A stretch of DNA of 47,581 nucleotides from JANQPA01 sp964628385 (GTDB lineage Bacteria; Bacteroidota; Bacteroidia; Chitinophagales; Saprospiraceae). The stretch is taken from NCBI GenBank assembly GCA_964628385.1, contig CAZVOD010000026.1, forward strand, positions 1 through 47,581, read 5' to 3'. A program made the translations under genes and the position numbers. Shown in pieces: positions 19,501 through 27,832 of this stretch; within the stretch, counting starts at the first letter, position 1, and each line of letters opens with the position of its first letter. The notes under the pieces were generated by a model. It saw only the letters and a program-made list of their open reading frames with translations. It ran no database searches and was not told the origin of the DNA.

Positions 19501-22500
19501 CCTTGGCAAATAATTCCGTTTCCTACAATTACATCAGCGGGAAGCACTACATCTACTTCGCTATCCAATACCACCGTACCAATGGTTGTATTACCCTCGC
19601 TATCTTCTACAGTCAAAGAGTAGGTTCCAGGTAGTAAGTTGGTTGGAATTTCGGAAGTCTGCCCAGTACTCCAGGTATATTCAAATGGAGCTACGCCTTC
19701 CAGAACAATTGGAATGATAACCCCTCCCTCATCGTCAGGACAGGCAGGGCGCACCAACTCAAAATCGAGGCTTAGTACATTATTGATGATAGTAATAGTT
19801 CTTGTAGTTGTTTTACTACAACCAAAAGGATCCGTAATCGTCAGGCTTACCTGAAATTCTCCGGCCTGTGGAAAGCTATAAATCACTTCCGATCCGGCAG
19901 TAGATTGAAAACCATTATCGAAATCCCACAAATAACTAAAGGAAGCATTTGAAGTATCGGCAGTGAAGGTAATGTCCTGATCTATTTCACTTAAAAAACT
20001 GGATGGTAAAAATGTCGCTTCAATATTATTGGGTACAAGCACCACTTCCGTACGTTCTACTGATTCACAATTACCTACCCGGGTAGCGAGAAATAACACC
20101 AACGAATCAGTAATGCCAGAAATGGTAATTTCCCGGCCAACATCAACCAGATCACCGCCCGATGGCTGATCATACCATAGAAAATCTCCATTTAGAATAT
20201 TATCACCTACTAGTACAGAGAACACCTCATCCGGACAGATCACTGTAGGCTCTATCACATTTTGAGGAGCATTAACTTCAGAAACCAGCGCTTCTACCAC
20301 TACTGCTCTGGACTCTACTCTACCCAATCCGTCTCTTACTGCCACAGTGTATGTCCCTGGAGCTACATTGGAAAGAACTGGCCCTGATTGACCATTATTC
20401 CATTCATACGTGATGGGTTCCAAAGCATTAGTTACCTGAACAACTACGCTACCTGTTGCATCATCTTCACATAAGGGCCTTTGTACATCAAACAGGATAT
20501 TCAATCGCTCTTCACTGGTCCGATCAACAAGGATTTGCTTCTGCGTTTCTGCTGTACACTGATCAAGAGTAGTTCTTAGCGTTACGGTAAACAACCCAGG
20601 CATATCATATCTATGAATAACCTCAGACCGGATAGAGTTTTCTGCTGCATCTCCATCTCCGTAATACCAGAAGTAGCGATCTTCCTTGTCGCTGTCTGCC
20701 TTAAAGCTAATGGTAGACCCCTGCATAACTCTTGAAATACTCGGTACAAAGTCAGCATTTGGTCGGATAACTACAAAGCTAGCTTCGGTACGTTCTTCTG
20801 ATGCACAACCATCAATTCTGGTTTCTACATAAAATGTTTGACTCTCTCTTATGTCTGGAATAGTTACTACGCTACCGGTGAGTAACAAGTTGCCGCCCGA
20901 TGGCGAATCATACCAGTAGTAATTGGCATTAACAATTGGAGAGCTGGCCTGTAAAACCATATCTTCTCCCAAACAAACCGGCCGGCCGAGGTTGATGGTC
21001 ACATCGGGAGCCGGAAGGTCTGCATATTTTGCTTCAACTGTGGTGGAAGACATTCCTACATCTCCGTTGGCGTCCGTCACAGTGAGGCTATAGGTTCCCT
21101 GAGTAAGGTTAGTCAAGGCACTGGTTTCTGCCCCATTACTCCAGCGATATTCATAGGGTGGAACGCCATTTAAAATTTGAGTCGTAATAATACCACTGGC
21201 ATCGTTTTCGCAGAGAATATTTTCCACCTCAAATAAAATAGTAAGGGGCGTTGGGTCTTCAATAACCTCTACCGTTCTTACAAATTCTAATTCACAACCA
21301 TTGATTTTAGTGATTAAGGTCACCTGATAACTTCCTATTGCGGGATAAGTATATCTTACGGTATCCCCGGTGGCGGTGGCTCCGTTACCAAAGTCCCACA
21401 TGAATTCATAATTTTCATTATACGTTTCAGGGTCGATAACCGTAAACACTTGCTCTTCTCCGATTTGCACGGTTTGTGCCGAAACATTGAATTCAGCAGG
21501 TGGTCGGGACACGCTATAAAATGATCTTGTTCTTTCATCAGAAGCGCAGCCATTCAAACGGGTTTCCACGTAATACTGTTGACCGATCTGCGCGTTGTTG
21601 ACTTGCAATACATCGCCCACAAAAGCAGGCCGGGTACCATTTCTGCTGGTATACCAGTAATATTCGGCATCAATAATGCCACTGTAGGCAGAAACGGCAA
21701 AGTTATCGCCAAAACAGATAGAGCTTCCACTTCGAGGATTTACTTCTGGTGCCGGTAATTCATCAATTAAGGCTTCTACGACAGTACTGGCAATAGTTGA
21801 ATCGCCTTCAGCATCTGTTACGGTCACTTCAAAAATCCCCGTAGTCAGTCCTGTTATGCTGCTAGTCGTTTCTCCATTACTCCACTTAAACTGATAGGGA
21901 GGATTACCAAATAATACCTGAGTCGTTATGGCGCCATTACTGTTTTGTGCACAAGCTGTATTTTCGACATCCAATAATACAGTTAGCTTATCCATGACAA
22001 CATTTACTTCCAGCGTTTCAATGTCTGTACATCCTTCCGGGGTTATTGCGGTAAGGGTAACAGTAAATGGGCCAATAGCTTCGTAGGTGTAAATGACTTC
22101 TGTACCGGAAGTCGTGTTGCCATCACCAAAATCCCAATCATACTGGTATCCATCCACTATATTATTAGCGGTGAATGTGAATGGTTCGCCCAATTCCACC
22201 AGAGTGGAAGAAGCACTAAAGCTAGCGTCTGGTTTGATAACATTTACATCTACCGCTGAGCGACCAGGTGAGGTACAGCCATCGATAACTGTTTCAACAA
22301 AAAGATTTAAATCTTCTCCAATATCATCCAGCTCCAGTACATTACCTACAAAAGCCAGCGTACCATTTGTTTCATCCGTGTACCAGTAATACTGTGCATC
22401 CTGCAAGCCCGTATTGGCTACAATAAGGATATTATCATCATTACACACAGGACCATTCTGGTCGATGATAATTTCGGGAAGCGGAATAGCATCCACCTCG

Positions 22501-23018
22501 GCTTCCAGCTGGGTGGTTCCTACCACCTGATCACCACCGGCATCGGTTACAGTCACCATATAAGTGCCGGGTAGCAATCCGCTTATTGAGCTGGTTGTTT
22601 CCCCATTACTCCACTGGTAAGTAAGTGGTTCCTCTCCGTTGAGTACCTGAGTGGTGATAATCCCCGTAGTATCATCTGCACAAGTCACGTTCTGGACATC
22701 CAGCAATACGGTCAGATCATCTTCTACCACATTGACTTCAAGTGATTGTATATCCATACAACCTTCCAGAGTAGTCACCTTTAAAGAGACCTGAAAAGTA
22801 CCAATTTGAGGGAAAGTATAAGTAACAATCGGGCCGGTGTTAATCACGTCGCCATTGTCAAAGTCATATTCATAGGAATAAGTAGGATCAATAGTACCGG
22901 CTGTAAATGTAATCGGCTCGCCCAGCTCCACAGCACGTCTGCTGGCCGTAAAAGAAGCATCAGGAGTGATCACTTTAATATTAACCGGCCTGGCCGACCT
23001 GGGTACTAGCCTAATCAT
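16506..23018 (-). CDS. Giant T9SS adhesin-like protein (PKD/SprB/Ig-like repeats), 5'-truncated
   Basis: The 2170-aa open frame consists of a repeating ~250-residue block. Each block has a SprB-type repeat (YQWSNGETTSSISGL, then GTYxVTVTDAxG), an Ig-like segment (a VCxGDx...YYWY pattern ending VETRxxGC) and a PKD domain (WDFGDG or a variant). I count nine PKD, eight SprB-type and eight Ig-like modules. Residues 2091-2170 are a type IX sorting domain beginning FPNPFKEELTVIF. SprB repeats are named for the gliding adhesin of Flavobacterium johnsoniae, so a role in adhesion or surface motility is plausible but not shown. The frame has no signal peptide. It begins inside a module boundary, with module homology from about residue 12 (VNIKVITPDASF). 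The upstream DNA belongs to an ABC permease gene, so the true 5' end is missing here. A terminator lies at 16442-16472. Confidence 0.85.
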   Translation of the reverse strand: MIRLVPRSARPVNIKVITPDASFTASRRAVELGEPITFTAGTIDPTYSYEYDFDNGDVINTGPIVTYTFPQIGTFQVSLKVTTLEGCMDIQSLEVNVVEDDLTVLLDVQNVTCADDTTGIITTQVLNGEEPLTYQWSNGETTSSISGLLPGTYMVTVTDAGGDQVVGTTQLEAEVDAIPLPEIIIDQNGPVCNDDNILIVANTGLQDAQYYWYTDETNGTLAFVGNVLELDDIGEDLNLFVETVIDGCTSPGRSAVDVNVIKPDASFSASSTLVELGEPFTFTANNIVDGYQYDWDFGDGNTTSGTEVIYTYEAIGPFTVTLTAITPEGCTDIETLEVNVVMDKLTVLLDVENTACAQNSNGAITTQVLFGNPPYQFKWSNGETTSSITGLTTGIFEVTVTDAEGDSTIASTVVEALIDELPAPEVNPRSGSSICFGDNFAVSAYSGIIDAEYYWYTSRNGTRPAFVGDVLQVNNAQIGQQYYVETRLNGCASDERTRSFYSVSRPPAEFNVSAQTVQIGEEQVFTVIDPETYNENYEFMWDFGNGATATGDTVRYTYPAIGSYQVTLITKINGCELEFVRTVEVIEDPTPLTILFEVENILCENDASGIITTQILNGVPPYEYRWSNGAETSALTNLTQGTYSLTVTDANGDVGMSSTTVEAKYADLPAPDVTINLGRPVCLGEDMVLQASSPIVNANYYWYDSPSGGNLLLTGSVVTIPDIRESQTFYVETRIDGCASEERTEASFVVIRPNADFVPSISRVMQGSTISFKADSDKEDRYFWYYGDGDAAENSIRSEVIHRYDMPGLFTVTLRTTLDQCTAETQKQILVDRTSEERLNILFDVQRPLCEDDATGSVVVQVTNALEPITYEWNNGQSGPVLSNVAPGTYTVAVRDGLGRVESRAVVVEALVSEVNAPQNVIEPTVICPDEVFSVLVGDNILNGDFLWYDQPSGGDLVDVGREITISGITDSLVLFLATRVGNCESVERTEVVLVPNNIEATFLPSSFLSEIDQDITFTADTSNASFSYLWDFDNGFQSTAGSEVIYSFPQAGEFQVSLTITDPFGCSKTTTRTITIINNVLSLDFELVRPACPDDEGGVIIPIVLEGVAPFEYTWSTGQTSEIPTNLLPGTYSLTVEDSEGNTTIGTVVLDSEVDVVLPADVIVGNGIICQGDDLQLTAAADLPGAEFFWYDGDNPSQLVFVGNVFERSNIDEPQSFFVETRYKGCTAATRTFVEIDVEMPDAEFILNSPIIEEGTAINLVPVNINPGYTYEWTFGDGNSSNSASTSYTYQTAGRYTITLRVNTISGCQAATTRVIEVVEPERPFATTNITNVNCSDDSNGRISINIFNGEGPFEYQWENGQSGRIRTNLAPGTYSFTVTSSDGFIIVDSATVISSVPTLEAPNVIPGQEEAICVGRSLQVYAYSQQQGVSYYWFDQSEGGEILAIGSPYNLDNLAATTTLYVETRIGECVSSTRTPYEVEVENPNQGFTASPTTAVINQNIQFTANDISESYSYKWEFGDGTVSTSPETEKSFSQEGTYDVSLVTVSENGCVGLEEQKAMINIISPSELTVVLIAKNENCEGDADGRLEADVFNAVGQVSYQWNTGDDTAIIENLSMGVYEVTVTDESGASVVQSEGIVTRTPALEMPTISVAGGSNAICSGTEASLIALTGQSVDQFNWYDEDNNLLAVGASLTIPSFDENTVISLETSLNGCTSQRATLELEAFGPDAEFTASSVEASIGETIEFTPAQSGYASYLWQFGDGQVSNEEMTMHTYSQIGNYTVTLMVTDAGGCTATMSKEAFIRINPENNIIIESETTDVMCAADESGVITLQAQGGQPPYAFDWEDGVTGATRSALAPGVYVFTVTDAQGLQLIDSVEIFNMNSTIPTPQVIINGDRAVCLGSAPILAATNEAFPNARYEWYADFNADQMVQQGLTLTLPNLDNDTTIFIQANVNGCQSARIAVDISVQAPNSDFEVTPTSNLMEGDLVQFMPEDMNESNRYYWEFGDNGWSSFSQPYYFYNLPGTFDVMLVVTDKDGCESMKMKEEYIVVDRLSDDPGLVEGGEAPNLTAGQPGYNLPNTIEARAFPNPFKEELTVIFKAEIQGNYRLEMIDLFGQSLWVQHIQAKDGVVVQEIPTEQINMTSGLYWLQISQGNKRAVLKLSHIE

Positions 23019-23424
23019 CTTATCCGTATTGATGCTATGGAAAGGTATATTGCCACCTGCAAGAATATTGATGTTGCCTGTCTTTTTTATCCTTTTGATA
23101 CTAGTGGCCGCAGCAGTGAGTATTTGGCTAAACAGCCTAACGGTGAAATATCGGGATTTTCATCACCTGATTCCTTACCTGATCAATTTTTCTATCTGGC
23201 TGACACCAGTCTTTTATCCAAGCACCTTACTACCGGACCAGTTTTCTTATTTGTTATACTGCAATCCTATGGCGGGAGTTATAGAAGGAGTCAGATGGTG
23301 CCTGATCCCTCAAACAACTTATTCCTGGTATTATCTACCGGCTCTTATCTTTATGGGCACGCTGTTTGTAGTTGGAATAAGGTACCTCATACGAATCGAG
23401 GATCAAATAAGCGATGTACTATAA
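22966..23424 (+). pseudogene. ABC-2 type (polysaccharide/polyol-phosphate) export permease, N-terminally truncated
   Basis: From about 22,985 onward the frame reads as the C-terminal half of an ABC-2 exporter permease. TGLADLGTSLIIL, VSIWLNSLTVKYRDFHHLIPY, FSIWLTPVFYPSTLLPDQF and CNPMAGVIEGVRWCL are strong family patterns (Wzm/TagG-like permeases of O-antigen or teichoic-acid export). Three to four membrane helices remain of the usual six, and the cytoplasmic N-terminus is absent. Upstream sequence in this frame is antisense to the giant PKD gene and does not continue the permease. The apparent GTG start at 22966 is therefore not a natural start. No ATP-binding subunit gene is adjacent. This is one half of the junction discussed in the findings. 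Confidence 0.82.
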
Positions 23425-23624
23425 AAAGGATATACTAATATTTTATTATATAAAATTATCGTAATAAGGAATCTCTTTGGATTGATTTGCGTAGAGGCTA
23501 TATAAATTAAACTTATGGACGCTTTGTAAAAGTTTTAAAAAACACAATGGATGTCAGTCAAAGTAAGCAGAGAATTATTTTCTTCATTATATAATAAGCG
23601 AAGTTGTTTAAAAAGTCAGCTACT

Positions 23625-24629
23625 ATGATTTTTTCGGGAGAAGAATTTGCTCTACGTACGCTGGACTATTTGGAGCAGCAACAGCAGGAAGATGGTAGTT
23701 TTCGCTCTTTAGAATCCTATCCGACGGGGCATCCATTGGCTGAGAAGGGCTGGATGGAGCATGACCCTTCACCGTTCATCCATGCGAATGTGTTACTTTC
23801 TTTGAGAAATATTGATCATCCCAAGGCTTCTGCTATCATCCGTCGTGGTTTGCCCTTCCTGACATCCTTGAAAGAAGGCCCGGGGTTTTGGCGTTTTTGG
23901 CCTCACGGTGGTCGTACGCATAATGTACCGCTTGATATGGATGATACCGCGCTGTGTTCATTTTTACTTCGCGAATATGGACAGGGAGTCGATAACGAAG
24001 CGTTTTTACTAAAAAATACAGACAGCAAAGGGTATTTTAAAACATGGATTTTTCCGGGTTCTTTTTCCTTTAAAAACCTACAGATCAACAGATTTTTGAA
24101 GCGAGACTTATCTAACCTGCAGATGATCCTCAAGAGCGATATGTTAGCTATGGAAGATAAAGAACCGGCTGTAGCAGCTAACGTACTGTTGTACCTTGGC
24201 CAACACGCCAAAGCTCAACACTGTATCAGGCAATTGATTGAAGAGTTAAAGACGCTGGAGGATTTACCGCTTCAGTATTACAGTAACCCTTTGGTAGCAT
24301 TTTACCATGCTTCGCGAGCTTACGCTTATGGTATTAATGCATTGGAGCCTTTGGCAGATATATTTTACCAACACTATCAAAAAAGACATTTGATCTATCC
24401 CGAAACGCTTTTTCAGCAGGCCCTGACCATACTAACTTTTTATCAATTTAATTTATTGGAAGCGATGAAACGTTTGGATTTCATTCCGGCCTTTCTGGAT
24501 GAGCTTCCCATAGATCAATCCTGGCAACCCGATATTTATTTTGTCAGCAAAGACAGGAATTTCAGGGCGGGCTCTGCGGAGCTTACGGCTGCTATTTGCT
24601 TGGAAGCATTTGAAAAAGTGCTGGCTTAA
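23625..24629 (+). CDS. Small alpha/alpha-toroid protein with DxDDTA motif, terpene-cyclase-like
   Basis: A 334-aa protein with features of the prenyltransferase/squalene-cyclase alpha/alpha-toroid superfamily. Near the N-terminus LDYLEQQQQEDGSF resembles a QW motif. GLPFLTSLKEGPGFWRFW resembles a second repeat. PLDMDDTALCSFLL contains D104-x-D106-D107-T-A, the DxDD acid motif used by class II terpene cyclases, including squalene-hopene cyclase, to protonate a double bond. At about half the size of two-domain class II cyclases it would be a single barrel. No signal peptide or membrane helix is evident. The start is ATG 23625; the frame extends to TTG 23604. No prenyl-diphosphate synthase is next to it, so the substrate is unknown. 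Alternatively it is a non-catalytic toroid protein. Confidence 0.55.
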   Translation: MIFSGEEFALRTLDYLEQQQQEDGSFRSLESYPTGHPLAEKGWMEHDPSPFIHANVLLSLRNIDHPKASAIIRRGLPFLTSLKEGPGFWRFWPHGGRTHNVPLDMDDTALCSFLLREYGQGVDNEAFLLKNTDSKGYFKTWIFPGSFSFKNLQINRFLKRDLSNLQMILKSDMLAMEDKEPAVAANVLLYLGQHAKAQHCIRQLIEELKTLEDLPLQYYSNPLVAFYHASRAYAYGINALEPLADIFYQHYQKRHLIYPETLFQQALTILTFYQFNLLEAMKRLDFIPAFLDELPIDQSWQPDIYFVSKDRNFRAGSAELTAAICLEAFEKVLA

Positions 24630-24712
24630 CACAAACACACTATTTTTATCAACTCCCTCCCCTAGCAACAGGATTTAAAAAAATCTTATAAATGAACGTA
24701 AATTTGTTAATC

Positions 24713-25116
24713 ATGAAAAGGCTAACAACGGCATTTCTGTACCTGTTTGTGATCAGTATAAGGGGGTGAGTCAGGAAATCCGTTATATGACCGTCAATGC
24801 TGATCTTCCTGACGCCAGTGATTACGATAATTTCTATCCTTCAATTGCCGAAATTTATTCTAATTACAGTGTTCCGGAAGGCCTAAAGGGCCAGTACAAA
24901 ATCAAGGAAATGCCAATGAAAGCCAGTATTGGCAAAAAAGATGCTGCTCTATATCTAGATGTCAATGGTTTACAGACCTTCTTAATCCCTGTTAAGGAGA
25001 CCCAATACAAGAGTATTGATGATCAGGTGAAGGTATATTTCAAAATGAAGGAAAGTAACTGTGAAGGCATAGACCTGAAGATGGATGGTTATAAATTAAC
25101 CCCCGTTAAGTTATAA
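24713..25116 (+). pseudogene. Small secreted protein, signal peptide separated by a frameshift
   Basis: ATG 24713 opens a signal-peptide-like sequence (MKRLTTAFLYLFVISIRG) that stops at TGA 24767, just after a run of five G residues (24762-24766). In the next frame a 116-residue open frame starts at the last G and reads SQEIRYMTVNADLPDASDY..., an ideal mature protein start after a ...SQ cleavage site. One extra G in the run would join the two into a 135-aa secreted protein. The mature part is acidic with beta-prone segments and I do not recognise its family. A TAAATTTG box (24699-24706) resembles the Bacteroidota -7 element but lies very close to the ATG. A terminator follows at 25167. Confidence 0.6.
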
Positions 25117-25166
25117 AGGTTTACCTACAAAACAAGTCTCTATACAACACCTAAAAACTCAATTTT

Positions 25167-25208
25167 AAGTGGCTACCAGCAATTGCATGCTGTAGCCGCT
25201 TTTTTTAT
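25167..25208 (+). terminator. Intrinsic terminator before the caspase cluster
   Basis: AAGTGGCTACCAGCA pairs with TGCTGTAGCCGCTT (one G-U, one bulged C) around a 6-nt loop, followed by six T residues. It separates the small secreted protein from the caspase-like gene. Confidence 0.8.
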
Positions 25209-25326
25209 AGCTACCACCAAAAATCATACCTATTAGTGAGTATAGTATTAAAGATTGGTTTATATTAGATTACATACGAAATTAAAAAACGGATTTCGTG
25301 AATTTCATTTTGACAAATATTCCAGA

Positions 25327-27714
25327 ATGACTAAACGCCTGTTTTTACTTCAAGTAGCTATCAATGACTATCCGGGCACCATTTCGCCTTTACAGGGCTG
25401 TGTAAATGACCTGACGTTTTTTAATGAATTTATCCATCAACATTATGCTTCAGAATTTGAAGTAGTGGAGAAGAAAATTTGCAACCAGGACGCTACTAAA
25501 AACAATATCATTGATGGTTTCAGGCTTTTTGAGGCAGCCCGCAGCGAAGATACCTGCTTATTTTTTTATGCTGGCCACGGAGCCCAAATAAGCGTCCCTC
25601 AGGCCTTCGAACATCTTGAACCCAATGGAAAGCTAGAAGCCGTAGTACCCTACGATGCCCTACAAGCTGAAGGAGGGCCACTTCTGGATAAAGAAATTTC
25701 TCATCTTATTCATCAGGTGATTGGCGACAAGCAAATACACTTCACCGCAATAATGGATTGCTGCCATTCGGGCTCTATAACTCGTATGGATGAAGCTAAT
25801 GATGTACATATCAGAACGGTTAGGGATACTCCATTAGCATTGCAAAAAGTACACGGTATAGAAGAATTTAGAGAAGAAAACGGTAGGCTGACGCCCCGTT
25901 CTGCTCCTCATATTTTGCTGAGTGCCTCAAAATCTAGTGAAACAGCCAAAGAAATCTGGGCGGACGGTCAAAAACAGGGCGTATTTACTTACGCACTCAT
26001 TAATACGCTCAAGAATTCGGGCCGAAAGCTAAGCTACCAACAGCTGATTAACAGAACTAACCTTTTGGTAGCCCGGCTGATACCGGAGCAATCTCCCCAA
26101 TTGGAACAGCGATTTACCGATAATGCTGGCCATAAATTTTTCCTTACCGATACCGTTGACACTGGAAAAAGCCGCTACATTTTATTTCAGGAGAAAGAAA
26201 CCGATCAGTGGGCAGTCAAACTTGGCGCTACCGGGGGCATCCGACTCGGCGATGAACACGAACAAACTACTTTTCAACTAACAGAAGCACCCCACAGCAT
26301 ACTGACAGTCACGGAAGTACTGCCAGACCGCTGCTATGTATCGGGAGTACCCGCTGATTTTGGGGGCCAGTACACTGTATATTTGCATCAGCTGGCTACC
26401 TCAAAGATAAAATTGGCTTTTGACAAGTCGATTTCAGAAGCTGATGAAGCACAACTCCGACAAAGCTTCACAGCTATGCGCCCCACCTTTATGGAATTAT
26501 CTGAACGAGATGGCGCCTTTGACTTTTTGCTCCGTGCGGATGCCGACCATTACTGGTTATCGTTGCCCTTTAGTATACAGGGCCTTTTTCAGTCTGTACC
26601 CAAGGCACAAGACCCCAATGGTACTTCTTTTCTTTTGGCTGTAGAAAAGGTAGCAAGATGGAATAAAATTCTGTATTGGAATAACCCTTCCAGCCAATTG
26701 CGACACAGCGATTTTGAGGTCTCATTTTATCTTACTACCCAACCCGATAAATACGAAGAAGACAGCCCGGCGCGTCAGGTGATGGATCTCAATCAGCCTA
26801 TTTTCATCCCTTTTCTCTACAATGAGGACCGATGGTATGATCCGGCTTTTAAGCTAAAAATCAAAAACAATTACAGCCAAAAGCTATGGTTTAGTCTAGT
26901 TTACATGGAGTGTAATTATGGCATTAGCAATGAGCTTTTACCCGCTATAGAGCTGGATACCGATGAGGAAGCCTGGGCAGAATATCAATACGATAGAACG
27001 ATGGATAAGGTCATTCGACTGTGGGTAGAAGATGAATTGTATGAAAAAGGTACCCTTTCCCTTCACGACCATTTAAAAATCTTCGTCAGCACTGAAGACC
27101 CAAATACTAGTGAGCTTAACCAAAAAGGCTTACCACCGGGGGAAATCCGAATTTACAGGGGCTTTGGCCGACGTCCCCGCAGAGTAAAAGACTGGATTAC
27201 GCAGGAAATTCCGTTGCACATTCATCGTCCACTGGAGGAACAATGGGCCAGGGCCAGCCAGGCCGCCCAATTGCAAAGTGTGCAGGTTCAGGGGCCCCAT
27301 ACATTTGAGGCAAAAATTGGACTAACCGAAGCTAACGTGGCGATCCACCCTCTGGGAAAAGTATCTGATCTGATGATTGATAATAAAGAGAAATTTCAAC
27401 CCTTTGAGGTACTCCCCGCTCTGTATTATGCCGAGGGAGTGAGCGTGATTACCCTTCGGGAAATGGTTAATAAAAACAGCATTAATAGAGATGTGCCACT
27501 GGTGATAAGATTTGATAAAAATGGCCGTCAACCAGCAGCAGGAGAAGTTGTACCTGTATCAATGTCGATTGATGGCAGCATGAAAAAACTGCCTCATCAT
27601 AGTCATGATAATGAAATTCATATTCACGATATACCGGATCAAACACCCGACGCCATACCAGGAATAGAGCAATCGTCCAAAATCTTTTTACATCACCGGG
27701 CAGTTCTGGTTTAG
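25327..27714 (+). CDS. Caspase-like (peptidase C14 family) protein with large C-terminal extension
   Basis: A 795-aa cytoplasmic protein (no signal peptide). Residues 1 to about 270 form a caspase-type domain: KRLFLLQVAINDYPG..LQGCVNDLTFF, the catalytic histidine H84 in FFYAGHGAQ, and the catalytic cysteine, most likely C146, in MDCCHSGS. Next comes GVFTYALINTLKNSG, and a QSPQLEQRF segment that usually closes the fold in bacterial C14 proteins. Residues ~290-795 are an extension I cannot assign, with beta-rich parts and a His-rich stretch near the end (HHSHDNEIHIHD). The start is ATG 25327, where the domain begins; the frame is open upstream to 25255. Bacterial caspase homologues act in regulated proteolysis, cell death or defence; which applies here is unknown. 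It leads a cluster with an unknown protein and a two-component pair. Confidence 0.85.
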   Translation: MTKRLFLLQVAINDYPGTISPLQGCVNDLTFFNEFIHQHYASEFEVVEKKICNQDATKNNIIDGFRLFEAARSEDTCLFFYAGHGAQISVPQAFEHLEPNGKLEAVVPYDALQAEGGPLLDKEISHLIHQVIGDKQIHFTAIMDCCHSGSITRMDEANDVHIRTVRDTPLALQKVHGIEEFREENGRLTPRSAPHILLSASKSSETAKEIWADGQKQGVFTYALINTLKNSGRKLSYQQLINRTNLLVARLIPEQSPQLEQRFTDNAGHKFFLTDTVDTGKSRYILFQEKETDQWAVKLGATGGIRLGDEHEQTTFQLTEAPHSILTVTEVLPDRCYVSGVPADFGGQYTVYLHQLATSKIKLAFDKSISEADEAQLRQSFTAMRPTFMELSERDGAFDFLLRADADHYWLSLPFSIQGLFQSVPKAQDPNGTSFLLAVEKVARWNKILYWNNPSSQLRHSDFEVSFYLTTQPDKYEEDSPARQVMDLNQPIFIPFLYNEDRWYDPAFKLKIKNNYSQKLWFSLVYMECNYGISNELLPAIELDTDEEAWAEYQYDRTMDKVIRLWVEDELYEKGTLSLHDHLKIFVSTEDPNTSELNQKGLPPGEIRIYRGFGRRPRRVKDWITQEIPLHIHRPLEEQWARASQAAQLQSVQVQGPHTFEAKIGLTEANVAIHPLGKVSDLMIDNKEKFQPFEVLPALYYAEGVSVITLREMVNKNSINRDVPLVIRFDKNGRQPAAGEVVPVSMSIDGSMKKLPHHSHDNEIHIHDIPDQTPDAIPGIEQSSKIFLHHRAVLV

Positions 27715-27832
27715 TAGACTTGTTCCACAGAGGTAGATCAAGGGGAAAACAACCAATGCCTGACGATTTCAAAACCCACGAAACAGATCTCGTCTTTCAA
27801 TTCATCATTATAAATTGCTTAAAACAACAAAA

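Noticed and set aside
23037..23438. Plus-strand 133-codon frame overlapping the permease remnant
   Set aside because: It is the +1-type frame of the same DNA. Permease family patterns are all in the other frame, so this one is a shadow.
24713..27714. Including the small frameshifted secreted protein in the caspase cluster
   Set aside because: A strong terminator (25167-25208) and a 210-bp gap separate them.
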